Shown one piece after another: positions 27,302 through 37,093 of a DNA stretch of 64,000 bases. The notes under the pieces were generated by a model. It saw only the letters and a list, made by a program, of their open reading frames with translations. It was not told the origin of the DNA and searched no databases. The number at the start of each line of letters is the position of its first letter. Within the stretch, counting starts at the first letter, position 1. The translations under genes and the position numbers were made by a program. Source of the DNA: PZPK01 sp965230795 (GTDB lineage: Bacteria > Pseudomonadota > Gammaproteobacteria > Pseudomonadales > Oleiphilaceae); the NCBI GenBank assembly GCA_965230795.1, contig OZ246020.1, positions 1,240,001 through 1,304,000 of the forward strand, in the 5' to 3' direction.

Positions 27302-29662
27302 TTGCAGGACTATATTATCTGGTTCGATAAGCTTGGTATGAATGATGTCGAGCGAGTCGGTGGTAAAAATGCCTCATTGGGAGAAATGATCAGTAACCTT
27401 GAGGCGGCAGGTGTTCGCGTTCCCGGTGGGTTTGCCACGACTTCAAAAGCTTTCCGTGACTTTCTTGCTACCGACGGGCTCAGCGATCGGATCAATGAGG
27501 CCCTATCCAAGCTGGACGTCGAAGACGTCAATGCCCTCGCTGAAACGGGCGCGAAGATTCGTTCCTGGGTGATGGAGACTGCTTTTCCAAGCGAACTGGA
27601 TCAGGCCCTGGAATCAGCATTTGCTGAGCTGCAGGCAGGTAACGAACACACAGCTGTAGCGGTGCGGTCGTCGGCAACTGCAGAAGATTTGCCGGAGGCC
27701 TCTTTTGCCGGTCAACAGGAAACATTTCTGAATGTCATCGGTATTGATGCGGTCAAGGCCTCGGTCAAGGAAGTGTTCGCTTCCCTGTTTAATGACCGTG
27801 CTATTTCCTATCGTGTCCACCATGAGTTTGAGCATGCAGAAGTGGCTCTGTCTGCAGGTATTCAAAAGATGGTGCGCAGTGAAACCGCTGCCAGTGGTGT
27901 GATGTTTACGCTGGATACAGAGTCCGGTTTTCGCGACGTCGTATTTATCACGTCGTCCTATGGCTTAGGAGAGACCGTGGTTCAAGGTGCGGTGAACCCT
28001 GATGAGTTTTATGTCTACAAGCCCACCTTCGAGTCGGGTCGTCCTGCAATCCTGCGCCGTAATTTGGGCAGTAAAGCAATCAAAATGGTGTACGGAGAAG
28101 GGGACAAAAAAGTCGATACCATCAAGGTTGAGCCCGAGGATCGCTTTCGTTTTTCAATATCCGACGACGATGTCAATGAACTCACGCGCCAGGCTTTGAT
28201 TATCGAGAAGCACTACAAGCGTCCCATGGATATTGAGTGGGCCAAAGATGGCGATGATGGCCAGATCTACATCGTACAGGCGCGTCCCGAAACCGTAAAA
28301 AGCCGGGCCAGCGCCGCAGTGCTTGAGCGCTACCTGATGAAAGAGCATGGTAAGGTGCTGGTGGAGGGTCGCAGTATTGGGCAAAAGATTGGTAGTGGGC
28401 CAGTCAAAGTAATTCAAAGCATCAACGACATGGATCAGGTTAAAGAAGGCGATGTCCTGGTGACTGACATGACGGATCCGGATTGGGAGCCAGTCATGAA
28501 GCGTGCCTCTGCCATTGTGACCGATCGTGGTGGCCGAACCTGTCATGCCGCCATTATTGCCCGTGAATTGGGCATTCCTGCGGTTGTGGGCTGTGGCGAT
28601 GCCAGCGATATTCTTGAGAGTGGACAGAACGTGACTGTTTCCTGTGCCGAAGGTGATACCGGGTACATATATGAAGGCTTGCTGGATTTTGAGTTACGTG
28701 AGAACACCGTGGATTCCATGCCGGAACTCAAGTTCAAACTGATGATGAATGTGGGTAACCCGGATCGCGCCTTTGACTTCCAGGCGCTTCCCAACGACGG
28801 TGTCGGTTTGGCCCGCTTGGAATTTATTATTAATCGAATGATTGGTGTTCATCCCAAGGCGTTGCTCAATTTTGAGTCGCTTCCCAAGGAGGTGAAGCAG
28901 ACAGTTGAAAAGCGTATCAGTGGTTATGAATCCCCTGTGGACTTTTATGTCAGCAAGCTGGTTGAAGGAATGGCGACTCTGGCGGCTGCCTTCTATCCGA
29001 AGCGAGTCATTATCCGTCTGTCCGACTTCAAGTCCAACGAATACGCCAACCTTATTGGTGGGACTTTGTATGAGCCCGATGAAGAAAACCCGATGCTGGG
29101 TTTTCGTGGTGCGTCCCGATATATCTCTGAAACCTTCCGGGATTGTTTCTATCTCGAGTGCGAGGCGCTTAAAAAAGTACGAAATGAGATGGGATTCACC
29201 AATGTTGAAATCATGGTGCCCTTCGTGCGAACGGTTGGAGAGGCCAAACAGGTAGTCGATCTGTTGGCCAGTAAAGGCCTGAAGCGTGGCGAGAATGATC
29301 TTAAAGTGATCATGATGTGTGAATTGCCTGCTAACGCACTATTGGCGGATCAGTTTCTTGAGCACTTCGATGGCTTTTCTATCGGTTCCAACGATCTGAC
29401 TCAGCTTACGCTGGGTTTGGATAGAGATTCCGGCATCATTGCCCATCTGTTTGATGAGCGTAATGATGCGGTAAGAGCCCTGCTTTCCAATGCTATTGAA
29501 GCCTGCAACAAGGCAGGCAAGTACATTGGCATATGTGGTCAGGGACCGTCTGATCACCCCGATCTGGCCAAGTGGCTCATGGAAAAGGGTATAGACAGCG
29601 TGTCCCTGAATCCGGATTCAGTGCTGGATACCTGGTTCTTCCTTGCTGATGAGGCGTCCTGA
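27302..29662 (+). CDS. ppsA: phosphoenolpyruvate synthase
   Basis: About 786 residues. It makes PEP from pyruvate and ATP in gluconeogenesis. The N-terminal ATP-binding domain (VRSSATAEDLPEASFAGQQE) is followed by the central phosphohistidine domain with GGRTCHAAIIARELGIPAVV. The C-terminal PEP/pyruvate barrel has FKSNEYANLIGG, NEMGFTNVEIMVPF-like and SIGSNDLTQLTLGLDRDSG, and catalytic Cys in YIGICGQGPSDHPD. The start is TTG 27302 because GGTGGGGAG lies seven bases upstream; a GTG at 27287 lies inside that ribosome site. The target threonine of PpsR is expected beside the active-site His. Confidence 0.97.
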   Translation: MQDYIIWFDKLGMNDVERVGGKNASLGEMISNLEAAGVRVPGGFATTSKAFRDFLATDGLSDRINEALSKLDVEDVNALAETGAKIRSWVMETAFPSELDQALESAFAELQAGNEHTAVAVRSSATAEDLPEASFAGQQETFLNVIGIDAVKASVKEVFASLFNDRAISYRVHHEFEHAEVALSAGIQKMVRSETAASGVMFTLDTESGFRDVVFITSSYGLGETVVQGAVNPDEFYVYKPTFESGRPAILRRNLGSKAIKMVYGEGDKKVDTIKVEPEDRFRFSISDDDVNELTRQALIIEKHYKRPMDIEWAKDGDDGQIYIVQARPETVKSRASAAVLERYLMKEHGKVLVEGRSIGQKIGSGPVKVIQSINDMDQVKEGDVLVTDMTDPDWEPVMKRASAIVTDRGGRTCHAAIIARELGIPAVVGCGDASDILESGQNVTVSCAEGDTGYIYEGLLDFELRENTVDSMPELKFKLMMNVGNPDRAFDFQALPNDGVGLARLEFIINRMIGVHPKALLNFESLPKEVKQTVEKRISGYESPVDFYVSKLVEGMATLAAAFYPKRVIIRLSDFKSNEYANLIGGTLYEPDEENPMLGFRGASRYISETFRDCFYLECEALKKVRNEMGFTNVEIMVPFVRTVGEAKQVVDLLASKGLKRGENDLKVIMMCELPANALLADQFLEHFDGFSIGSNDLTQLTLGLDRDSGIIAHLFDERNDAVRALLSNAIEACNKAGKYIGICGQGPSDHPDLAKWLMEKGIDSVSLNPDSVLDTWFFLADEAS

Positions 29663-29738
29663 GTTTGATTTCGTGTCTGTTCAGGAGCCAAGTGCAGCAG
29701 GGTATAGACAAGAATTTATTGATTAAGGAGAGTAAAGC

Positions 29739-30236
29739 GTGATTGAAGTTAGCATCGTCACACCAGATCTGTGTGATGAATACCCGGATATAGTTGAAGT
29801 GGTTGAACCCATGTTTCAAAACTACGGTGGTATCAAAGCTTTTGGTGGGGAAATCGTGACGGTTAAGTGTTTCGAAGACAATTCAATCGTCAAGGAGCAG
29901 GTAGGGTTGCCTGGTCAGGGCCGGGTTATGGTCGTTGATGGTGGTGGTTCCATGAGAAACGCATTGCTTGGGGATATGCTCGCGGAAAAAGCTGCTGAAA
30001 ATGGTTGGTCAGGTCTGATTATTTATGGCTGTATCCGTGATGTGGATGTGATTGCCAAAACCAGCCTGGGTGTTCAGGCTTTGGCAACCAACCCCAGAAA
30101 GACCGAAAAACGCGGGATAGGAGACCTCAATGTCCCGGTAAAATTTGGAGGCGTTACCTTCACTCCGGGGCATTTTGTTTACGCCGATAATAACGGCGTC
30201 ATAGTCGCTCCGCAGGCATTGAAAATGCCCGCCTAA
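29739..30236 (+). CDS. rraA: RraA, RNase E inhibitor
   Basis: 165 residues. The family motif is VVDGGGSMRNALLGDMLAE, with IIYGCIRDVD and VPVKFGGVTFTPGHFVYAD. In E. coli RraA binds and inhibits RNase E; the rne gene is in this window about 4 kb downstream. It starts with GTG 29739 after AAGGAG. It follows ppsA by 76 bases and ends at a strong terminator. Confidence 0.95.
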   Translation: MIEVSIVTPDLCDEYPDIVEVVEPMFQNYGGIKAFGGEIVTVKCFEDNSIVKEQVGLPGQGRVMVVDGGGSMRNALLGDMLAEKAAENGWSGLIIYGCIRDVDVIAKTSLGVQALATNPRKTEKRGIGDLNVPVKFGGVTFTPGHFVYADNNGVIVAPQALKMPA

Positions 30237-30251
30237 ACGGAGCGGATAAGA

Positions 30252-30279
30252 AAAAAGCGAACCGTCAGGTTCGCTTTTT
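30252..30279. terminator. bidirectional terminator between rraA and a PilZ gene
   Basis: AAAAAGCGAACC (30252-30263), loop GTCA, GGTTCGCTTTTT (30268-30279). The stem extends into A and T tracts, so it works in both directions and reaches the stop of the minus-strand gene. Confidence 0.92.
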
Positions 30280-30589
30280 AGTTTTCTATATCCAGAATTT
30301 CCGTTCCCAGATGATAGGTCGTATCATCAATTTGCGTACACCGAAGCACTTTGACCGTAGCATCCAGAGAGGGGAAGGCTTCGTTGTTTGATGGCAGTGT
30401 GGTTTTACACTGGCTGCCTTCAGCGATAGCTTCCTCTACTTCGATTAACATTCCCGTTCCGCTAAGGTCACGGCAATATCCTTTGACATTTCGGTTTTCC
30501 CCGTCCAGGGTGAGGACGACTTCTGTGTCCACTTTCATCCGTATAAAGTCGCGTTTTTCATCATAAGTACGACTGCTAAGGTTTGTCAT
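30278..30589 (-). CDS. PilZ domain protein, second copy
   Basis: 103 residues. RDFIRMKV supplies the RxxxR-like element (Arg13 and Arg17), CRDLSGTGM the DxSxxG motif, and YHLGTEILDI the last strand. Both c-di-GMP-binding motifs look intact. The protein is short and has no other domain, so it would act as an adaptor. It is unrelated in sequence detail to the PilZ protein at 9476. Confidence 0.85.
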   Translation of the reverse strand: MTNLSSRTYDEKRDFIRMKVDTEVVLTLDGENRNVKGYCRDLSGTGMLIEVEEAIAEGSQCKTTLPSNNEAFPSLDATVKVLRCTQIDDTTYHLGTEILDIEN

Positions 30590-30837
30590 GTCTTATTACC
30601 TCTCATGGATGGACAGACCAGATTAAGTTATCGATTGCCAAAGTCGCAGGCAACGCGATGACTCTCTGCCTTTATAAGTGCAAAAATTAACCATGTCAAA
30701 GCCCCAGAGGTGAATAGTAAGGCTATGGTAATAATGATGCAGAAGAGATCACAGCTTTTCACCATGATTTACAAACCCTGTGGTCCACTGGGTGGTGAAC
30801 CACTAGATATAGGATGTTGTCGATAAATGTGGGACGT

Positions 30838-31509
30838 TCAGGCCCAGCTATCGTTTTTGCGGGAGGGCTTAACCATGGGCAGAATCAAGGCAATCATTAC
30901 ACCGAGCAACACCAAGCCGCCGCCAATCATCAGCATGTTTGATTCAGACTTGTCTTTGAGTCGCATGTTTTCCACTTGCAGCAGTTCCAGGTCATTCCGC
31001 AACTGTTCGTTGCTTTCCCTTAATTCGCGATTCCGACGGTCCAGATTGAGGGCATTCGCAGAAACCGATTTGATTCGCTCCAGCTCGGCGCTGTTATCTT
31101 CCAGAGAGTTTTGGGTGCTGTTGAATTTTGAATTCAGGGTCTGGTGTTCCTTTTTCAAAGACGCCAGTTCAGATTCAAGTTTTGCGTTTTCCTTTTTGAG
31201 GTTGGCCAACTGCTGATTTGCAGATACCAATTGCTGACGGGCAATGGGTTCATCGGTGAGAAACCGGGAAGGGAGGAAGCCTTGCATCCCATCCGGGGTT
31301 CGGACTTCTGAATATCCCGTGGATTCGTCACGATTGATGAGCTCCAGTTTGGTACCGCTTTTTATCCCCTTGTGAATAATGCGGAAGTTGAGGCCGGCAC
31401 CACTGCGGAGAGGTACATACAGATTGTCGTTAATATACGCGGTTTCAGCGTACGAGATAATTGGAGATAAGGCGATTATCGTAACGATAAGCTTTAATAT
31501 GTTTTTCAT
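30838..31509 (-). CDS. TIGR04211-type SH3 domain protein (YgiM-like)
   Basis: 223 residues. A cleavable signal (ending SYA) is followed by a bacterial SH3 domain (about 23-85, NLYVPLRSGAG), then a long coiled coil (about 90-190). A C-terminal transmembrane helix (NMLMIGGGLVLLGVMIALIL) and a basic tail close the protein. Typical YgiM architecture, with the SH3 domain in the periplasm tethered to the inner membrane. Probable role at the cell wall; function unknown. Confidence 0.9.
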   Translation of the reverse strand: MKNILKLIVTIIALSPIISYAETAYINDNLYVPLRSGAGLNFRIIHKGIKSGTKLELINRDESTGYSEVRTPDGMQGFLPSRFLTDEPIARQQLVSANQQLANLKKENAKLESELASLKKEHQTLNSKFNSTQNSLEDNSAELERIKSVSANALNLDRRNRELRESNEQLRNDLELLQVENMRLKDKSESNMLMIGGGLVLLGVMIALILPMVKPSRKNDSWA

Positions 31510-31588
31510 GACTCAGTCACTTTTTAGTCTGACTTGATGGCTGATTTCGGCGCAGCGGGCAAATCACACCGCGCAGTTAAAACGGCGC

Positions 31589-31888
31589 CTATGGAAGCAC
31601 CTTTTTAAAAGGCTTCACAGTTACACTTTGGTAAACTCCCGCCGCAACGTAGGGATCATCGTCAGCCCAGGTTTCTGCTTCTTCCAGGCTGTCGAATTCT
31701 GCGATCACCAAGCTTCCGGTAAAACCATTGGGTCCAGGATCTTCACAGTCAATCGCAGGGTGAGGTCCAGCGACAAACAGGCGTCCCTGTTCCTTCAGGT
31801 GCTGTAGTCTGGCCAGATGATCGGGCCGCGCCTGCTGACGCAAAGGCAGGCTGTTTTCCACATCGACTGACATAATGGCGTAATACAT
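31589..31888 (-). CDS. YciI family protein
   Basis: 99 residues of the ferredoxin-like YCII fold. Key elements are the H in RPDHLARLQ, GRLFVAGPHP and the Asp in DDPYVAAGVYQ. These match the catalytic His-Asp pair of the family. Biochemistry is unclear. It is followed on the same strand by a membrane protein gene (15 bases), an arrangement familiar from the yciB/yciI neighbourhood of pseudomonads. Confidence 0.92.
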   Translation of the reverse strand: MYYAIMSVDVENSLPLRQQARPDHLARLQHLKEQGRLFVAGPHPAIDCEDPGPNGFTGSLVIAEFDSLEEAETWADDDPYVAAGVYQSVTVKPFKKVLP

Positions 31889-31902
31889 GTTTATCTCACT
31901 TG

Positions 31903-32604
31903 TTATTGGTGAATGATTTCTTCGAAGTCCAGACCGGTCAAGGTTTTGATTTGCCGGAACAGATACATCATGGCGTAAATCATCACGATCACACAGGGAA
32001 CCGTTATCACCGGGTAACTCAACAAGTTCATGGTTCCTAGCTCATCATTAAACGCGGCGGTTCCTGCGGGGCTGGTCACTATATATTTGGCCAGTGCGTA
32101 ATTTAAGATCGCTGAGAGCAAAAACGAACTGGCTAGAATGTATGTTGCAATCTTGAGTGCATAATCGAACAGGTCCTGATTGTTGTGTTCTTCAAGTGCG
32201 GCATCCACTTTGTCAATCTGGAGTATCTTGTCGTTATAGATAAAGGTTTTAACCAAAGGGTAGGGTGTCCTGAGTGAGACGATAGTGCCAATGCCGATGA
32301 TCAGGGGAATCGCAGCTTCCTTGATGGCAATATATTTAGGGTCCAGTTCCAGCAGTCCTATGCCGCTGGTCAGTAAGATACTGATAAAGCCCAGTGCCGG
32401 AATAAAGCCGAATTTTTTTTCCTGAAAGAAATGATAGAGCCCAAAAAGAAGCGGTAAAGACAAACCGAATATCAGCGCATATACCGGTCCGAGCTTATCT
32501 TCCGGGCTAAGGTATTTCAGAATGATAGTTGGCAGGATGACGCAAACGATGAGTTCCAAAAACAGATGCTGGTTCTGTTTTTTTTTCGCTGTGCTGCTTG
32601 GCAT
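31903..32604 (-). CDS. VC0807-like polytopic membrane protein
   Basis: About 233 residues and six predicted transmembrane segments. It matches what I know of the VC0807 family (LGFISILLTSGIGLLELDP and SYPVITVPCVIVMIYAM). These occur where the intracellular septation protein A (YciB) stands in related genomes. The function is unknown. The frame is open to 32733, but the ATG at 32604 begins just before the first helix. It diverges from the PHP phosphoesterase gene. Confidence 0.7.
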   Translation of the reverse strand: MPSSTAKKKQNQHLFLELIVCVILPTIILKYLSPEDKLGPVYALIFGLSLPLLFGLYHFFQEKKFGFIPALGFISILLTSGIGLLELDPKYIAIKEAAIPLIIGIGTIVSLRTPYPLVKTFIYNDKILQIDKVDAALEEHNNQDLFDYALKIATYILASSFLLSAILNYALAKYIVTSPAGTAAFNDELGTMNLLSYPVITVPCVIVMIYAMMYLFRQIKTLTGLDFEEIIHQ

Positions 32605-32720
32605 AAGATAAACTGCTTGTACTGAATAATAGGACAAAGGCGTGATTATATGCTGTTCCAGCAGTGCTTTGGAACACTCGCCGAGGCTCTGTTGCTTGTG
32701 TTGTTTTCCCGGGAGAAGAT

Positions 32721-33584
32721 TTGAATCGTTCAACTATTGATCTGCATTGTCATAGCCTCGCATCGGATGGCACCCTGAGCCCTGCTGATTTGGTGGCAAG
32801 AGCAGCGGCGCGGGGAATCCAGTTGCTGGCATTGACCGACCACGATACGGTGGCGGGTTTGCCTGAGGCAATGGAGCTGGCCAATGATCTGGGTATCAAG
32901 ATGGTCAGTGGTATTGAGCTGTCGTGCTTGTGGCGTCGTCAGACGATACATGTTTTAGGGTACGGATTCTCTATGGAAAGCCTGGAATTTCAGCAGGCGA
33001 TTGAGCAACAACAGGGTGTAAGGTTGGAGCGTGCGTCTTTGATTGCCAATCGGCTTGTAAAACTGGGCTTACCGGATTTGTTGGAGGCAGCGATCAGTAA
33101 TAGTGAGTCGGGTGTTCCCGGGCGGCCACATTTTGCTCAGGCTATGCTGGATCTGAATCTGGTGGCTTCTCATGCAGAGGCATTCAAGAAATATCTGGGT
33201 GCCGGTAAAGCCGGTGATGTGAAGAATAGTTGGCCGTCTCTCGATACCGTTACGCAATGGATTGTTGGTGCGGGTGGTCAGGCGGTGATTGCGCATCCGC
33301 GCAAATACAATATGACCCTGACCAGGCTCCGGGAACTGATTGAAGACTTTAAGCAGGCTGGTGGCGCTGGTATCGAAGTCATCGTCGCCGGACAAAAACA
33401 GGGAGATACGGGCTTGTTAGCAGATTTATGTCAACGCTATGAAATGCTTGCGTCGTTGGGGAGTGATTTTCACAGCCCGAAGTTCCCATGGGCGGATTTG
33501 GGGGCTGTGCCGAGCTTACCGCGAAGTATCAGGCCCATCTGGGCCAACTGGTCTGAGGCAAAGGCAATTGCTATGGCTGAATAG
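32721..33584 (+). CDS. PHP phosphoesterase (TrpH/RNase AM family)
   Basis: 287 residues. Metal-binding PHP motifs are complete: DLHCHSLASDG, LTDHDTV, SGIELS, HPRKY and LGSDFHSP. E. coli YciV (RNase AM) of this family matures 5' ends of 5S and other rRNAs and degrades 3',5'-bisnucleotides. The start is TTG 32721 after GGGAGA; an upstream ATG in the same frame lacks homology to the family. Confidence 0.93.
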   Translation: MNRSTIDLHCHSLASDGTLSPADLVARAAARGIQLLALTDHDTVAGLPEAMELANDLGIKMVSGIELSCLWRRQTIHVLGYGFSMESLEFQQAIEQQQGVRLERASLIANRLVKLGLPDLLEAAISNSESGVPGRPHFAQAMLDLNLVASHAEAFKKYLGAGKAGDVKNSWPSLDTVTQWIVGAGGQAVIAHPRKYNMTLTRLRELIEDFKQAGGAGIEVIVAGQKQGDTGLLADLCQRYEMLASLGSDFHSPKFPWADLGAVPSLPRSIRPIWANWSEAKAIAMAE

Positions 33585-33621
33585 CAGAAAGCTCGCAATG
33601 CTGAGCTTCACTTATAAGCGT

Positions 33622-34164
33622 TTAATCACTGTGGTAAAACAAAAAAATGTCCGTGAGCTGATCTCCGAGGATAGATTCAAACTGTGACATCAGACGCTCA
33701 TTGTCGCGTATCTGGCTAAACTCTTCCGAGTCAAAAAGTCCCGACAGAGCCATAATAGGAAGCAACAATTCAGCCGGTATTTCCTCGCCTTTGGTAAACC
33801 AGCTCTTCTCGTGCTGAAAAAAGCCTTCCATAAATCCGGCGCACCAGCTCTCCAGTGCATTTTCGTAATCTTCCTCATCTTCAAATGGCAGGAGGATGGG
33901 TGTGCCGTCCTGAAGATGTTCCAATACTTCCTGTTTGATCTGATCCATGCAGCGTTTGACATGCTCAATCTGGTCGTCACTTAAGGTACTTTCTTCGCCG
34001 GAGAAAGTCAGTTGAACAAGTTGCTCATCGGGCATGTTGACCGGACCCACAACGGAGGCGCAAAGCGCACCGTGCAGCCCAAAATAGTCCAGTGATTCGT
34101 CAGCAACTGAATCTGAAAACAGAATGGTTTCGAGCTGATCGAGGTCTCGATTGGAAAGGGCCAT
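33622..34164 (-). CDS. YecA/YgfB family protein
   Basis: 180-residue UPF0149 protein. The helical core contains HGALCASVVGP, DGTPILLPFED and ESWCAGFMEGFF. It is acidic and cytoplasmic. YgfB of Pseudomonas influences antibiotic response through transcription of ampDh3, but orthology here is not certain. It lies downstream of rne on the same strand, though the rne terminator intervenes. Confidence 0.88.
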   Translation of the reverse strand: MALSNRDLDQLETILFSDSVADESLDYFGLHGALCASVVGPVNMPDEQLVQLTFSGEESTLSDDQIEHVKRCMDQIKQEVLEHLQDGTPILLPFEDEEDYENALESWCAGFMEGFFQHEKSWFTKGEEIPAELLLPIMALSGLFDSEEFSQIRDNERLMSQFESILGDQLTDIFLFYHSD

Positions 34165-34180
34165 AGTTGTATCCGTCGGC

Positions 34181-34213
34181 TAATAAAAAGAATGGGGGCT
34201 CATTCGCCCCCAT
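34181..34213 (-). terminator. intrinsic terminator of rne
   Basis: ATGGGGGC (34192-34199), loop TCATTC, GCCCCCAT (34206-34213), followed on the minus strand by TCTTTTTATTA. Confidence 0.9.
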
Positions 34214-34234
34214 GGTACCTGCGTTATTTGGCGC

Positions 34235-37093
34235 TTATGCTACAGGGCTATCCGATGTGTTGCCAGACTTGCTTTCCGGCTCCTGGTTTTCTGTATTACC
34301 TGTGGCTGGAGGCGCTTCTTTTTCTTTTGTCTGGTTTTCACCAGTCGATTCAGCTTTGTCCTCGCCTTGTTTTCTTGCTCTTGGGTCGTTGTGCACACGA
34401 TCACTGGCTGGACGTTTGCGGCGACGAGTCGCTCTTGGTTTGCTTTCAGCGGTCTTGCTTTCCTTGGCTGTCGACTCTTTTTTGTCATCATCGCCGGTAG
34501 ATTCCGCTTTTTTCGGTTCTACTGGAGTTGTTTCGTTTGATGCAGGTGTCGCTGGAGCTGACTTGTCTTGAGTCTCGTCTTTTGGGCTTGAAGACCTAGT
34601 GTCGGCGTTTGGTTTTGCCGTCTTGGCGTCTGCACTTTCCTGCGTTTTGGGTCGTCGAGTGCGTCGTGAACGGCGTCGGGTCGTTCCTTCGGGCTTGCTT
34701 TCAGATTCGGATTTGTCCGAACCTGCGTCAGGATCCGCACTGGTGCCACTTTCTGATTTGTCAGTTACCTTTTTCGTTTCTGCTTGGGTGTTTTCATCAG
34801 AGATCTTGTCAGACTTGTCTGTTCCAGCAGCAGAAGCGGTTGATTTTTCGGAGCTTTCCTCGGCAACTTTGGCAGCGCTGGCAGCTTTCCCTGTATCGGC
34901 TGCAGCAGCCTGTTCTTTTGAGGCCTGGTTTGACTTCTGTGCGTTTGTTTCAGTTTTGGGCGCATCCTGAGCCGGCAGTTTCTGTACGGCTTTTTTCTCT
35001 TCAGTGCTGGCTTCTGCTGTCTCAGCCTGTTTATTTGTTTCCTGAATCGGTGCCGGCTTCTGTTTCTCCTCGTATTTTCGAGAACGCTGACCGCCGCTAC
35101 GATTTCTTCGCGGACGTTTGTTTTCCGACTTGGATTCTTCTTCCGAGGCGCTTACAGATGGGTTGTCGCGCTTATCCTGCTTGTTTTGTGGTCGATTACG
35201 ATTTCCGCCACGGTTGTCGTTACGGGAACGGTTGCTGCCGGATCGATTGCGATTGCCATTACTTTCGCTGTTTTTTGAGTCCTCGGACTTGTTGCGAGTA
35301 CTCCTGGGCGTTTGTCGGCCTTTCTGGTCCTGTGCACTTTTGCTTGTTTTGGTGCCGGATTTTCGCTGGGTCTGACGCTTGGGTTGATCGTTAGCGGCAG
35401 TCTGTGCCTTTTCTTCGCTACCGAACATGGCTGCAAGCTTGGTGGTCAGCTTCTTGATCAGTCCCACTTCTTCTTCGTTGGTTGGTGCAGGAGCTTGATG
35501 CGTAATAGTTTTGACAGCAGCTTCTTCACGGACTACTTCCCGGGTTGCCGCACTCGAAGGCACGCTGTCTTCACCGATTTCGGGTTTGATAGTGTAGCTT
35601 GCCTGCTCTTCCGTGCTTTCCTGTTCGTCTTCGCGAATTCTCAGTACTTCGAAGTGTGGGGTATCGAGAGATTCGTTTGGAACGATGACCACGTTAACCG
35701 ATTGTTTGCTTTCGATATCAACGATTTGCTTGCGTTTCTCGTTAAGCAGGAAAGTGGCGACGGGAACAGGCACGACAGCCCGTACTTGTCCGGTTTTCTC
35801 CTTGGATGCTTCTTCGTAAATCAGGCGCATGATGGACAAGGCCAGAGATTCAATATCCCGAATGGTACCCTGACCGTTACAGCGTGGGCAGACTTCTGAA
35901 CGGGTTTCGCCGAGCGATGGTCGCAGGCGCTGTCGAGACATTTCCAGCAGGCCAAAACGTGAAATCTTGCCAACCTGAACGCGGGCTCGATCAAGCTCCA
36001 GGGCCCGACGCATCCGGTTTTCCACTTCGCGTTGATTTTTGGGTGGTCCCATGTCGATAAAGTCGATCACGATGAGGCCGCCGATATCGCGCAGTCGCAA
36101 CTGTCGAGCAATCTCTTCAGCCGCTTCGAGGTTGGTTTGCAGAGCTGTTTCTTCAATGTCTCCGCCTTTGGTCGCTCGAGCGGAGTTGATATCTATGGAT
36201 ACCAGGGCTTCAGTGGGGTCAATAACGACCGAGCCACCCGATGGCAGTTTTACTTCCCGTTGGAAGGCTGTTTCGATTTGCGCTTCGATTTGATATCGAC
36301 TGAACAGCGGAATCTCGTCCTGGTAGAGTTTGATCTTGTTTTCATAGGCCGGCATCACCGAGCGAACAAAGTTCAGCACATCTTCAAATACAAGAGGTGC
36401 GTCAACCAGTACTTCGCCGATATCCTGGCGCAAATAATCACGTATAGCCCGGATAATGAGATTGCTTTCCTGGTAAATCAGGAATGGGGCCGGGCGACTC
36501 TCGGCGGCGCTGGCAATGGAGTCCCAGAATTGCAGAAGGTAATCCAGGTCCCACTGAAGTTCTTCTGTGCTGCGGCCTACGCCTGCTGTGCGCACGATAA
36601 CGCCCATATTGTCAGGAGTATTCAGGCCTGACATGGCTTCTTTTAACTGTGAGCGGTCTTCGCCTTCGATGCGGCGGGAAATGCCGCCGGCACGAGGATT
36701 GTTTGGCATCAGGACGAGGTAACGTCCTGCCAGGCTAATAAAAGTAGTCAGTGCTGCACCTTTGTTGCCGCGTTCTTCTTTATCGACCTGAACAATTAGC
36801 TCCTGACCCTCTTTCAGAACATCTTTGATGTTAAAGCGGCCTTTACCAGGAGAAGATTTGAAGTACTGTTTGGAAATTTCTTTTAGGGGTAGGAATCCGT
36901 GTCTTTCGGCACCGAAGTCTACAAAAGCGGCTTCCAGACTGGGTTCGATTCGAGTGATTTTGCCTTTGTAGATATTTGCTTTTTTCTGTTCCCGAGAGGC
37001 GGCCTCGATGTCGAGGTCATACAGTTTTTGTCCGTCTACAAGGGCAACACGCAACTCTTCGGAATGGGTTGCGTTAATCAGCATTCTTTTCAT
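34235..37093 (-). CDS. rne: ribonuclease E
   Basis: About 952 residues. The main endoribonuclease of mRNA decay and rRNA/tRNA processing. N-terminal catalytic half: S1 domain (KANIYKGKITRIEPSLEAAF), the 5'-sensor region, and DNase-I-like domain with metal Asp in ALVSIDINSA and IGGLIVIDFIDMG. The zinc link is CPRCNGQG. Residues after about 500 form a low-complexity Lys/Glu/Ser/Arg scaffold that binds RNA and partners. The start is the ATG at 37093, matching E. coli MKRMLINAT; an ATG three codons upstream is in frame. It diverges from rluC, and the 764-base gap holds its leader. Confidence 0.97.
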   Translation of the reverse strand: MKRMLINATHSEELRVALVDGQKLYDLDIEAASREQKKANIYKGKITRIEPSLEAAFVDFGAERHGFLPLKEISKQYFKSSPGKGRFNIKDVLKEGQELIVQVDKEERGNKGAALTTFISLAGRYLVLMPNNPRAGGISRRIEGEDRSQLKEAMSGLNTPDNMGVIVRTAGVGRSTEELQWDLDYLLQFWDSIASAAESRPAPFLIYQESNLIIRAIRDYLRQDIGEVLVDAPLVFEDVLNFVRSVMPAYENKIKLYQDEIPLFSRYQIEAQIETAFQREVKLPSGGSVVIDPTEALVSIDINSARATKGGDIEETALQTNLEAAEEIARQLRLRDIGGLIVIDFIDMGPPKNQREVENRMRRALELDRARVQVGKISRFGLLEMSRQRLRPSLGETRSEVCPRCNGQGTIRDIESLALSIMRLIYEEASKEKTGQVRAVVPVPVATFLLNEKRKQIVDIESKQSVNVVIVPNESLDTPHFEVLRIREDEQESTEEQASYTIKPEIGEDSVPSSAATREVVREEAAVKTITHQAPAPTNEEEVGLIKKLTTKLAAMFGSEEKAQTAANDQPKRQTQRKSGTKTSKSAQDQKGRQTPRSTRNKSEDSKNSESNGNRNRSGSNRSRNDNRGGNRNRPQNKQDKRDNPSVSASEEESKSENKRPRRNRSGGQRSRKYEEKQKPAPIQETNKQAETAEASTEEKKAVQKLPAQDAPKTETNAQKSNQASKEQAAAADTGKAASAAKVAEESSEKSTASAAGTDKSDKISDENTQAETKKVTDKSESGTSADPDAGSDKSESESKPEGTTRRRSRRTRRPKTQESADAKTAKPNADTRSSSPKDETQDKSAPATPASNETTPVEPKKAESTGDDDKKESTAKESKTAESKPRATRRRKRPASDRVHNDPRARKQGEDKAESTGENQTKEKEAPPATGNTENQEPESKSGNTSDSPVA

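Noticed and set aside
34609..35899. Antisense open frames of 261 and 195 codons inside rne
   Set aside because: They are shadows of the low-complexity scaffold region of RNase E.
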